From NCBI RefSeq assembly GCF_014805625.2, contig NW_023998493.1, positions 1,908,082 to 1,972,081 of the forward strand: a stretch of DNA of 64,000 nucleotides. Direction: 5' to 3'. The notes beneath the pieces were generated by a model. It saw nothing but the letters and a program-made list of their open reading frames with translations, was not told the DNA's origin and did no database searches. Positions 25,501 through 34,990 of the stretch are shown here, in pieces. The stretch's first letter is position 1. Each line of letters begins with the position of its first letter. Position numbers and translations under genes: made by a program. This DNA is from Glossina fuscipes (Eukaryota; Arthropoda; Insecta; Diptera; Glossinidae).

Positions 25501-28500
25501 CCCTTACCACCAAGAATCTTTTTATATGTGTATCTCTTACAATACGGACAAGGAGTTTTATTTTTTTTGTCATATTTTATCTGTTAATTTTTGTTTACTT
25601 CGACTATTACGCTATTTCTCACCGCGTGACAATAATAATAAACGTGTTTCACAGCGCATATGAAATGAGTTTAAATACGTGATGTTTGTTGTCATAAAAA
25701 ATGTAAAAAAAAGAAAAAACCACGAATAAATAAAATAAACAATTCTTTTTTTTCATACAAAGCAAGTCCTCCATTACAACATGCACGTATTTATTTACTA
25801 TGTACCTGATATCATGTATGCACTGACAATTAAATGAATGCATATGCAAGTGTTTATACAGTTTTCAACATTGTTTAACGAAACTATACACCGAAAATTA
25901 GATTTTTCTCCGGTTAGTTTAAGTACGTGTTTGTTTCGTTTTTCCCTTCGCGAATGCTTCCTGTATATCTATATGGTTAATGCTCACATTTCAACGTGGC
26001 CAGATGCGGCCAGATCCTGTAAATTTGTTATGAAATATTTTTATAAAAACAACACATCTCAAGCGCAAAAAAGCAAACATTAAATAAAAACGTGTTAAGT
26101 TAAACACCACAAAGAATTAATTAACATTTTTATAATCAACAATAAGAGCAGATGGGATTACACGAGTTTATTAATATACCGTACGTGACATCGAGAAATA
26201 AAAATTTGTCAACCCCTAATAAGAAAATCCATGAAATGGATAAATTTTTAATAAGCAAGGGAAGGAGCAAAGACAATTGAAAAATTTGAAGATTAGTACT
26301 ATACAGAAGTCATGCGCCTATTAACAGTGTTACTATGATCAGAGCAGACCAGAGTGGCGTGTTATTCTCGAGAAGAAGATGGAGTGCGAGTTTATTAAAC
26401 GGAGAGCCTATTGTCAGAGGATTGTCGCGCCAAACCGGGCGATCTGACGAGGCATACGCATGTCATCGATAGACAACGCATTCCAACAACAGTTCCGACC
26501 GATTGCACTGCGACCAAGGCTGATCACGAAGAAGTAGTAACAGACTGTACTGCTTACTCCGTCTCCATAGGGCTTGTCCAGCATTTTAACGAAGATGGGG
26601 TTGAGAAGGACGATGTTATTATACCACCCCACCCACCTTAACCCGAAGGCAAACTCTCCGAAGTTAAGTAAAGTGTTGGCCGAGATGGTGCGACCGGGAT
26701 GGCATCGGCTCCGCGCAGTCGAGACAATGCTTCATTTATCCAAAATCGCACTTATAATGCCCACTTCTGAGGCCACCACTTTCGATAATGATTTCGAACC
26801 GAAGGCGAGAAGAAAAAGAAAGATACATTGAGAACATACATAAATATCATACATCGTGAAATGTATATGAAATATATATAATTTATGTATATGTATTCAT
26901 ATATATGATTATAATTATTTCTATAATATATATTTTCATACAATTTCTTACGATTTCTTACGATAACTTATTCGGTTAGGTTTTTTTCCGAGGCAACTGT
27001 GACAGGTGCCAGTTGGATTTAACTGATTCGGCATTTTTTTAACTTTAAATAAAAGGAATGAAAAAAACTTTTAGCCCAACATCCTGTTGTACGTCTTTCG
27101 GTAGACAGAGGGTTGGTAATAACGATCATGGATGAAAAATATGCAAAAATATATTTGATTTGGATAGAGCTCCAGTATCCCTTTCTGAACCCAATCTAAG
27201 AACAACAATCTGTTACGAGGACGTTTGCAGAAGCCGTTATAACTCAATTGACGTCAAGTTTCCATGGTCTTCTCTACGCAGGAATTTCGTGGAGGGTCTG
27301 TATATAAGACTTATGTACCAACTAAATAGAATTGAAACGCGCAAACATATGTGTGATTTGAGACACATCACCTTCACCTTCATTGCTTTGCGCATTCTTT
27401 GCGTTTCTTCTTTTTTTTTAATATCAATAGGTGTCAGTGCAAATCTTTTACCGCCTACGTAGTCGCGAATACAATTAATTTTATTTCCCTAACGTTTTTG
27501 AGCAAACCGCTATGGTCCGCAATACTACTTTTCTTAAAGGGTGTGAAGATAAATTCGACTATAATTAGCAAAGACACCTGCTATTTTGGTTAACAAAACT
27601 CTGTTAACGACTTAACGGATCTCTGTTAAATAATTGCAATTAAGGTATAGTTGGATTTGAGAGCCTGCTCCGTCCTTATAAAAAAAAGGAAAGTTTCAAT
27701 TTCTTTGCTCATTCGACATGTACTTTTATATAGATTCACGTGATATAGGTGAACATAGGTGACATTTTCTAGTTTGGCCGCACTAGAGTCTCAAATTTGG
27801 GTGTTCTTCCATAGCCGTTTTTCGCTAACATACCAAATTTCAAAACATCGTTAAAAATAGCTCCCATATGCAGAATTTGTTTAGTTTGTTTGAAACGTAT
27901 TTTCATATAGACTCGTGTAACGTCCACAAAAATATTTTCCTTTTTTTAATATGGACGCAGTAGGCTCTCAAATCCAACTATATATATCTTAATTGTAATT
28001 ATTTAACAGAGATCTGTTAAGTTATTAACATAGCTTTGTTAACAGAAATGGTAGTTGTCTTTGCTAGCTAAATTCGTATTTATCTTCACACCTCTCTTTT
28101 CTTAGTCAAAGAGCAATTTCTTGACATTGTCTAATTCTATTTTTATTAGTGGAATCTTATAGTAGATACCCCAAATCCACAGAAAAATCATTTTTGTGAT
28201 GTAACATATAATTTACTGTTATACGACAAGTCGTCAAAGCAGAAATTATTTGATTCATTTGCAGCCAGAATTGCGTTCGTCGCTTTATGGTACTTACTTC
28301 AATCGTTTCATCCAATTGAAAAGAACACGAATTGTACAAAGCTTAAATGCTGTAAAAAATAAAAACATTTTTTCGACAAGTCCTTTCAATTTTTGGAATT
28401 AATTTTATTTTTTTAAATCTACCCCAGCTTTGAAAATGTTGTTGAAGATTGTTAACCATAAGAATCTAGATTAGCTTGATGTATGTAGTTTTTAGATATG

Positions 28501-31500
28501 AATTTAACGAATTGAATTTAAATTGAAGTAAAGTTTAATAAAAGTGTAATATTATATTTAAATTTTAAGCCTTAAATTTTAAAATTCAAATTTTTCAAAA
28601 AACGTGATTTATCTTTTTTTTTTAAATTCATTTTAGGAAAACAGAAATATAACAAAAATTTGAATTTTTCTCAAAAAACATTGTTATTTTAACTTTTTAT
28701 ATTCTTGGCCAGGAAGAATGGTATTTCAGATCATAATGTAACCCGAGAAGGTTCTTTCAAATTTTGTTAAACTCTGAGCACTAGAGAACAAAATCCCTTG
28801 AACTTTAATGCGTTGTTAAAAGCTTCGTTTAGATTTGAAAGATAAAACGAGTGGGAATATTAAGCTCCCCGCATTGCATTTTTGTTTAATTACAACAATA
28901 TATTTCTTTATTATATAATTTGCAAATGTCTAATAAAGCAAAACTGCTGTTTTTTTATTTTGGAAAATAATATTATTGTTTGCAGACACATCAACTGCAC
29001 CATATTGCGAGTTGTTTTGTATTATTTGCACAATAATTGCTTCTGCGGTATAGCACTACAATGACAAAGGGATTACTTGCTTTGACTTGGAAAGCTTTCC
29101 TAGCGAATGAAGACAATTTTCATAAACATATTTATGTCGTGAGAAATAGGATTCAAAATATTTTTATCTGTGCTTAGAAGATATTTACAAAATTTATATG
29201 TATATATTGTGGGTATTTACATATTTTATAAGCAATCAGTCGGGGGACGGCTCTTGTACGTTTAACAAGGTGATTGTTAGAAAGGAGCGGACAGAGGGAC
29301 AGATAAGCAGTGGTCACGTCCGAGTAGCAAATGTTGTCAATTCTCAACGGAATTCCAAGTCTCCATCAAATTTACAAATATTTGTGCAGCTTGTACGGCG
29401 TAATTAAATCAGCGATGTATGACTTCCTATCGGTCCGCTTGGAGAATTCTTCATTACGCCTTCAAAATTTGTCTAGATATCAAGGCTACAGTCGAGTTTG
29501 GTTGACTACTACCAAAAAGGTGACAATTTTCCATTTTTCCTTGGCATTTTCACCTTACTAGCTTTAAACTTGAAACATAAGTTCTTCGTGCCCGCTTCGC
29601 AAATCGCGCCAGTTTGAAAAAACTCCGTTTCCACTTATAAACAACCCAATAAAAATGATGTGCAGAGAGTGCGAATATAAATATATGTATATATTAACAG
29701 CTAATTCTCTTTTACACGACAGATACGTTTCTTAGAAAACCGTGCAAGAAAGATAGCGTAAACAAATAAAAGCGATATATGATAAATTTGGAGAAATGTT
29801 CCACAATTTAAAAAAATCGTATAAATTGAAAAACTCTAAATATTTTCTCAGAAAACCGTGTAAAAAGGATGACGACGAAGACAAAATTACATATTTATAA
29901 AACAAAAACAATTCATTTTCATTTCAGATGCAAAAAAATTTAAAATAGTGTACAGTGAAAATTCAGTCCATAAGTACAATATAAAAAAATTTAAATTGCA
30001 AGTAGCAGTAACAACTATTCATTGCTACTTGACAACAACAACTTTTAGAATTTTATTGAAATTACTTCTTGTTTTCTGTAAACTGTACAGTGTAAAAGAA
30101 AATAGATACTGAATAGCGAAACTCTATGTTCGAGTTGAAGTGTAGCGAGATAAAAAAGAAAGTGGTCTTAAGATCGTGACATACCACGTTATACACACAA
30201 GTATGGCTTGTGACAGATATTCAACAATTCGGGTCAACTTGTGCATCTCTAACTTATTTTTATATATGGGCATTGTAGTATGCCTATATATCATTGCATA
30301 TGTGCGTCTACTTGAAGTGCGTCGTAAGTCGAAAAACATAAATATAAAATCAAAGCAAAAGAAGCAACAAATTTTGACATAATTCAAACCTTATCGAATT
30401 ACATTTCCAAATTAAAGAATAAGTGAAAAGAGTGCAATTTTTGAAAATTTTTGTTTATTTTTAATAGCATGGATTCAAGATAGTAGAAATAGTTGATTGT
30501 TTCAACAAAATGCATTATTTCTTTTGTGATGATCACTACCCAACTTATGCAACATCATTCAACAATTCAACACTGAAAGATCAGACTAAGCGTTTCAGGT
30601 CACCTGTTAATATTACACAGGGATATAAGGAGCAATCGACTTGGTGTTTCGAAGTCGAGCAAAACAGAATACATGATTAGGAATCCTGCCGAATCATTAT
30701 AAGTTTAGCTTCTTACTTGTTAGTCATCTTTATCCAAACCCTTACCAATATAAAAGTCGCAACGATTGTAGCTGACAGCAAAGCCAAGTAAAATAGAACG
30801 AATGAAAAATATCAACTCTAAAATTATTGATTTCCTTCAAAACCATTTAAATCGTGCATAAGAGCATCTTGCTGTAAAGTATAACTAAGGGTACTTTAAT
30901 GTAAAAAATAACTCTTGAGAAAAATCGATTCCCATGACTAAATCAATTATCATGTTCTTCAAGAATTTACAGAGTTTCAGAAGAATATTTTGGGGTATGA
31001 CCGAATGCTTAATCAAGTTAACGCAAGACTATTCGACTGTGTGAGATATATTTTTTTAAAGTCTTTCTATCGACTTTTTAAATATTCTTGTTATACGTAT
31101 CCAACAACCGCAAATGATATCCATAGTCAGAAAAATTCTATTTAACTTATAAAACGTACAACTAGGTACACAGAAGACAAATAAAATCGCATACATATAG
31201 ACAACAAAAACTGCATTAATAAACATCAATATTCATATCTCTAACCCAAGTAAACATTTACGCACATTTGCGAATATGTATCGCGGGCAAGTACTTATAT
31301 AAATACACATCGAGAAAACTGTGCATTTGTGTAAATGAATAAACTCCCATTAGCACAGATAGTAAGTGCATTCATATATAGGTGTGCGTAACCTACATGC
31401 AAACCAAATGAATATATACGTGCATGTATATATGTTTGTTTGGCAACATACATCTGTTAGTTGGTGTTAAGATTACAAAAAGAAAAAAGAAAAAAAGAAA

Positions 31501-33246
31501 AGCGGAGCAAAGAAAACATTTCGTTTATGTAATATAAATAGTGACTAAATATATACACATGCACCCACGCAAAGCTATGATTGCTATGCTTTACGGAACA
31601 AAATAACCGTCAGGGTTGCACACCACACGATGGCGTAAATGAACACGAAACACAGAACGATAATAGTTTAATTTGTTAACGAACAGTCAGGAAAAGGGTA
31701 AACGGAAGGCAACAAAAATGTTCTCAACAAGAATTAAATCATTTACAAAAGCCATTAAATCACATTATGGTTCACTTTGGGTCAATATATAAGTTGTTGG
31801 TAGTGCTCTGGAGAATTTGGTAAAGTTTTAAAATATTATATTATAATTATTAAAATATTAAATAATTTTGAAATCCTTTGAAAATCTGTTTCTTTTTTTT
31901 TTCTTGGTTTGCAACTTACAAAAAAAAGTGAAATTTAAAAAATTTTTTCCCATCTTATTGAGTAGTTATGGCATATATATATTAGTAAGGCCTATTCATT
32001 AAGAAATCTCTTATATATATCAAAGATATAAACGGAAAAGTGTTCCATGTAGAATATATTAAATAAGTTATTTTCTGTACATACTGCTCAGCTAGGCTAA
32101 ATCAACCGAACCGAATGCCAGGCGTCATATATAACGCCACTAATGCGTTTAAAATGTAAATAAGAAAAATATTAGTATCCGAAGTGACCTGCACGGAGTT
32201 AGGATTTATAGGCGTTGTGAACTTTGAATTAAGAACATTGTAGTTGGGTAAGGCCGACTACTAGATACCCTACATCACTTCGCCTAATACAGTTGTTCAT
32301 TCGTTTTGGTAATAATACCCTACAAGTTGCACAATATTTTCATGCAAAAGCATATTTTTCCTAAAAGCCCGTATATTGGAGAAATCCTTATAGGCGTTGG
32401 TATCCAAAAAATAGACCTACGTGCTGAAAATTCACTAAGGTTGACATTTTGGTAATATTTGGTACGCTGACGAGGGCGTACGCTTTTGAATGTGATCCGG
32501 TACGAATTGCTTTTCCGACCTCTGCCCATATAATGGCTTATCTTAAAAAGTCGTCATGCAAATAACTGTAGGGTTTTTAACGGTGAACTGCACCAACTGT
32601 ACCGACTACAGCGTTTTCAATTGTTTTTTTTTTTTTCTTAAATTTCGGTTCATTTTCAAAACTTACCTAACACTATAACGCGGAAAAGTTTGAGCCCAAG
32701 TCTGGTTTTCTAGACGATAGGGAATTGTGACAGTGATTTCAGCAGACAAACGGCGCAGCCAAAGAAGCTATACAATCAACACTCGCTATTGAAAGCCATC
32801 ACTCACTAGATAATAAGCGGCGCACGGAAATTAAATATTTGATCCGAATCAAAAAATTTATGAGTGCTAAAGAATCGATCTGAGATGAACTTAATTTAAT
32901 TTAGTTTGTGTTTTGTTGTGGCGTCGAACACACATTTCAAAAATAAATAAATTTGTAAAGTTTCAATAGAAGATGTGTTTTTAATAAAAGCGTTTTTGAG
33001 AAATTCTATTAAAATGTGTAAAATCATTTTGCAAGCGATTGTAGGTAAATATAGTTCCTATACTATTGAACGGTTACTTGACTTGAAAGTATTCTCCTTG
33101 TGTTGTGAGTTTTCATTTAAATTCTAATAAATTAAATCACAGTTGTGCGTATAAGTTACTTTTGTTGTTGTCTCTTTATAATAGTACCTACCCATGGCAC
33201 AGATGACAGTTGCCAACAATGCTAGTATTAAACGTCTTAGGGGCAT
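17969..33246 (-). CDS. dpr20: Dpr-family two-Ig-domain cell-surface protein (dpr20-like), complete six-exon model
   Basis: The coding sequence joins 33246-33192, 21824-20938, 19124-18887, 18767-18556, 18383-18278 and 18072-17969 (1602 nt, 533 residues plus TGA). All introns are GT-AG and the phases run 1, 0, 1, 0, 1. Residues 1-18 are a hydrophobic signal peptide. About 20-298 are Ser/Thr/Gln-rich. Ig1 covers about 299-393 (Cys313, Trp325, Cys376 in DEGWYEC) and Ig2 about 395-497 (Cys417, Trp431, Cys483 in DSGNYTC). A Leu-rich tail closes the protein. Dpr proteins bind DIP partners on neurons in synaptic specificity; that role is family knowledge. The dpr20 name rests on remembered wording of the Ig blocks (VSWVRLRDGHI, DRNIFG, YSASAIMST) and the long N-terminal region. 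Another Dpr paralogue is possible. UTRs are not delimited. Confidence 0.85.
18278..18383 (-). CDS. dpr20: dpr20-like exon 5: second half of Ig2
   Basis: Acceptor CCCTTACAG, donor G|GTAAGTGC. It codes for IGSLIIPFVRKMDSGNYTCQ and the last Ig2 strand (residues 465-499), ending in phase 1 within a Gly codon. DSGNYTC holds the conserved Asp, Tyr and Cys483 of the F strand, which pairs with Cys417 of exon 4. The open frame runs on into intron on both sides; those extensions (such as CKTVFFCKK) are not coding. Confidence 0.9.
18556..18767 (-). CDS. dpr20: dpr20-like exon 4: first half of Ig2
   Basis: Acceptor ACTTTGAACAG, donor ACG|GTAATTG. It begins in phase 1 (its TG completes a Val codon) and codes for residues 394-464. 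VVLHCIV holds the B-strand Cys417 and YIIWF the core Trp431. The end, DRNIFG...DNQNT, joins in phase 0 to IGSL of exon 5. The 171 bp intron 4 (18384-18555) and the 119 bp intron 3 (18768-18886) are typical short fly introns. Confidence 0.9.
18887..19124 (-). CDS. dpr20: dpr20-like exon 3: most of Ig1
   Basis: Acceptor TTTCTATCTACAG, donor G|GTAAGTTA. It codes for residues 315-393, starting IHRLQNKPVSWVRLRDGHII and ending VYLKIV. Trp325 is the Ig core Trp, and DEGWYEC gives Cys376, partner of Cys313 encoded at the end of exon 2. Phase 0 at the start matches the phase 0 end of exon 2, so the domain joins as MPCH-IHRLQNK. This is the most Dpr-like block of the gene. Confidence 0.92.
19125..20937 (-). 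other. Intron 2 of the dpr20-like gene
   Basis: An intron of 1813 bp bounded by GTGAGT and CTACAG on the minus strand. Plus-strand frames of 107 and 130 codons (19465, 19805) lie inside; I recognise nothing in them and do not call them genes. A family B repeat copy occupies about 20238-20530. Confidence 0.75.
20238..20530 (+). repeat. Interspersed repeat family B copy in intron 2
   Basis: Shares GTCGGTGAAGCGGAC near the start, TTTCATCAAAATATCTCAAAAA (about 20323), AGACGG and GATCGATTC blocks and CTCAATATACCC-type end with the copies at 17168, 38529 and 58800. Diverged and non-coding; opposite in orientation to the host gene. Confidence 0.5.
20938..21824 (-). CDS. dpr20: dpr20-like exon 2: Ser/Thr/Gln-rich region and start of Ig1
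   Basis: Acceptor TTTGCTTCATGCAG, donor CAT|GTGAGTAG. The 887 nt code for residues 19 to 314. The first ~280 residues are low complexity: T-runs (near TTTTTETT), Q-rich EQQQEQ, acidic and proline-rich parts such as DLPPLDEEQQ. Several N-x-S/T sites (NAT, NRT, NST, NIT) fit an extracellular chain. The end, NITVQMGNHAYMPCH, is the A-B strand of Ig1 with Cys313. A methionine within the frame upstream of the acceptor is not the start, since the acceptor and phase join it to the signal-peptide exon. Plus-strand frames opposite this exon (118 and 85 codons) are shadows. Confidence 0.88.
22471..22498. repeat. TA dinucleotide microsatellite
   Basis: Fourteen uninterrupted TA units, followed by further interrupted ATATACA. 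Confidence 0.95.
23430..23900 (-). pseudogene. Jockey-type retrotransposon relic (end of reverse transcriptase)
   Basis: On the minus strand, near 23870-23700, the frame reads KTWAKKFAESHFTKSLHKSL then SASVVWLPC, matching the end-of-RT pattern of Jockey-clade elements (TK.LY.SLVRP.LEYASVVW.P). Further 3', after frameshifts, KPLEKRRLTLALNFVTKLI (near 23580) matches the following LE.RR...NF block. No poly(A) or target duplication was found. It lies inside intron 1 in the same direction as the host gene. The 82-codon frame at 23622-23870 is part of it, not a host gene. Confidence 0.65.
24212..24236. repeat. AT dinucleotide microsatellite
   Basis: About twelve AT units without interruption, within intron 1. 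Confidence 0.95.
24468..24600 (-). repeat. Interspersed repeat family A, terminal fragment
   Basis: On the minus strand this begins AACAAGTAAGAAAGTAAGATTCGG with the palindrome TTCGGCGAGGACCGAA, then CGCATACCCAACAC and TTTATTTGATACTCATAAC, as in the copies at 12413 and 46890. Only the first ~130 bp is present. Confidence 0.6.
26390..26830. other. GC-richer island of unknown origin in intron 1
   Basis: About 440 bp with visibly more G/C than the surrounding intron and open frames on both strands (76 and 85 codons plus, 72 minus). It includes CTCCGAAGTTAAGTAAAGTG (about 26657) and GGCCGAGATGGTGCGACCGG (about 26680). No domain is recognisable. It could be a decayed mobile element, a conserved intronic element or an unrecognised exon; the sequence does not decide. 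Confidence 0.4.
27537..28095. mobile_element. MITE with ~156 bp terminal inverted repeats and 9 bp target duplication (Mutator-like?)
   Basis: The left end 27537-27692 and the reverse complement of 27935-28095 align along their full length, from AAGGGTGTGAAGATAAA / AGAGGTGTGAAGATAAA through CTTAACRGATCTCTGTTAAA to TTGGATTTGAGAGCCT and the A-rich RAAAAAAAGGAAA. The same 9 bp CTTTTCTTA flanks both ends (27528-27536, 28096-28104). No transposase is encoded in the ~240 bp centre. Long TIRs with a 9 bp duplication are typical of Mutator-type (MULE) elements; that assignment is inference, and foldback or hAT-related origins are alternatives. Confidence 0.8.
30600..30728 (-). repeat. Possible terminal fragment of an A/B-type repeat
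   Basis: On the minus strand this starts AACAAGTAAGAAGCTAAAC and then ATTCGGCAGGATTCC, like the first bases and palindrome position of families A and B, but the rest does not match either. Low confidence. Confidence 0.3.
32244..32570 (+). repeat. Interspersed repeat family B copy in intron 1
   Basis: AAGGCCGACTACTAGATACCCTACATCACTTCGCCTAAT (32250-32288) corresponds to the ACATTATAGCCTACACCACTTCGCTTAAT block at 17178, and CTGTAGGGTTTTTAAC at about 32567 may be the matching end. Its interior is diverged. Confidence 0.45.
33192..33246 (-). CDS. dpr20: dpr20-like exon 1: start codon and signal peptide
   Basis: ATG at 33246-33244 in a good fly context (TTAAAATG). It codes for MPLRRLILALLATVICAM, with basic residues followed by a hydrophobic core ending in small residues, as in a secretory signal peptide. 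Donor ATGG|GTAGGTAC leaves one base, which with AG of exon 2 gives Glu19, so the phase fits. The frame is open upstream to a TAG near 33450 with no other in-frame ATG, which supports this start. The donor and the 11.4 kb distance make transcript evidence desirable; alternative first exons are possible. Confidence 0.78.
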
Positions 33247-34690
33247 TTTAATGCAGCATGACTGGCTTTTGGTGTCGCCGTTGCCAACCGTTTGTTCGGT
33301 TGTTTGATGTTTTTGTTGATACTCGCTGGTATTGCAGACCCTTATGCTGATAATAAGAGCGATGTTAGAAATGTTTTTGTGCTCATTGTAAATGCTGCAG
33401 TTGTTCTTTTGACTAAAGTTAGAGCATAGATCCCTGCGGTGTAGTTGTTGCTAGGCGGATATTCTTCTTTGGGGAGCTGTTTTAAGTAATTTTCGCTGTA
33501 ATGGCTGTCGACTGACGCAGCTGCTACTGTGGCTACGACGTTTGTGAATGTTCTTTTTGTCGGTCTTATTATTGCTGTTGCTTTTAAAGTTCTTGGCGGT
33601 TATGTTCTTATATTTAGCTGCTATTAAAATTATTTTCAAAACTTCATTTCTCTCGTTCGCTTCCTATTTTCTCCTTTTTTTTTTTGTTACGAGCATTCAA
33701 AACACATTTAGTCTTTTTGTTAAATTTTATATCTAAATATTTGCAGATTTTGCCAAAATATTCACATAATTTGTATGCATCTACGTTTAATTTTTCTTCT
33801 TGTAACACTTGTCTATTTAGGATTGCTGTGTTTTTTTTTTCTTTATTTGATTTTTATTTATTTTTACATTTCCAACATAACAAGGTAGAATAGAGGTGAA
33901 TATTCTAGCTTGTATGAACAAGGTAAGCTAAAAAACTCTCTTCTTTTTGTTTGTTGTGTTGAAAGCCATAAATAATATGAGAAAAAGTTTAAGTGTGTCA
34001 GTGTTTTTTTCTTTTTTTTTTCTATTTTTCTTTTCTATAAAATACAAAGTAGAACTTTATTAATACTAACAAGTTTTTGCAATTTTGTTTATTTTTCACG
34101 TTAAGCAAACTTTCAGAATTCATTTGAACACAACTCTTCGGTTATAAAAAAAAAATTTTTTTATATCCTTGTGGTTGGGGAAGCTTGTGTCTTTTATTTC
34201 CAATATAATTAAATTAAGTTTGAAGCAACCACAACTTAAGCACTTAGTTGCTAAGAATGATAGGTACATTTTTCGCTTATAAAACTAAAAATTTAAATTT
34301 TAATAGACTTGAGCACTTTAAGCAGGTAATCCCTCTTGGTTTAGAAAATTAAAAAAAAAAAAATTTTAAAGGTCAAGTTTCTAAATATTTAAAAGCAGTT
34401 TTCAATGAATTACTTCCGCAAAATGCTGATAAACAGTCACGAAAATTGTATTCTCTTCCACACTTTTAGCAAATCAGGACTTTTTAGATAGGTGCATTAA
34501 ATAATGATTGATATAAAAGGTTTCCGCGATTTTTTGCCTATAGATGGTATTGACGTTGTTATATCGGGCAACATTTATCTTATTGTCTCAAACGAACATG
34601 TGCTGAAAAGGTGACATTTCAGCTTTCAATTTTTGTTAAGATAGTTTTCTAATTCTTTACTTTCTTTGAAGATGAGTGAAATATCTAACA
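33247..34690. other. Upstream flank of the dpr20-like gene; 5' UTR and promoter not resolved
   Basis: Some of this, from 33247 up, should be 5' untranslated sequence on the minus strand. No TATA/Inr pair or splice acceptor could be chosen with confidence. 33640-34160 is T-rich (minus: A-rich). Open frames at 33451, 33548 and 33684 are low complexity. Confidence 0.4.
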
Positions 34691-34691
34691 T

Positions 34692-34990
34692 GTGATGCTT
34701 TTTGAGTATAAAAAAGGTAAAAACGCTGCAAAAACGTGCCGACAAATTTATGAAGTGTACGGTGAAAATATTGTGCTAAATTTTGCAACTGACAGAGTTG
34801 CTGTGGATGTATATCTCTTCAGCTTTTGTAAAAATTTATGCTGAGAATATAGTCTTTTAGTATAAATTACGTTTCAGTTGCAAATTTCAAAAGCTTTTAC
34901 TCCGACATTTCAAACATGAAACAGGGCGAAGGTCGGCCAGTTGAACTGACGACCAGAAAAACATTGTGCTTTAGCAAAAATAAAAATTAT
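34692..34990 (+). pseudogene. Mariner transposase relic, N-terminal DNA-binding part
   Basis: ATG at 34695 opens a 49-codon frame MLFEYKKGKNAAKTCRQIYE, continuing VYGENIV, the pattern of the first helix-turn-helix of mariner transposases (LFEFKKGKNA.E....I...YGE..V). After a stop at 34842 and frame changes, KQGEGRPVEL (34919-34948) corresponds to the linker ...SGRP.EL. The rest of the element was not found downstream. Too short for usual ORF cut-offs, and dead. Confidence 0.65.

Larger units (their letters stand above)
21825..33191 (-). other. Intron 1 of the dpr20-like gene (11.4 kb)
   Basis: A large first intron bounded by GTAGGT (33191-33186) and CATGCAG (to 21825) on the minus strand. 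It holds AT microsatellites, a Jockey-type relic, a family A fragment, a GC-richer island, a long-TIR MITE and a family B copy, listed separately. Stretches with nothing recognised are 21825-22470, 22500-23430, 23900-24210, 24600-26390, 26830-27527, 28105-30590 and 30730-32243. Two imperfect direct copies of TTCTYAGAAAACCGTG lie at about 29730 and 29850. Confidence 0.7.

Noticed and set aside
26650..26720. 5S rRNA gene
   Set aside because: Only about 20 scattered bases resemble the internal promoter; the 120-base sequence and its terminal pairing are absent.
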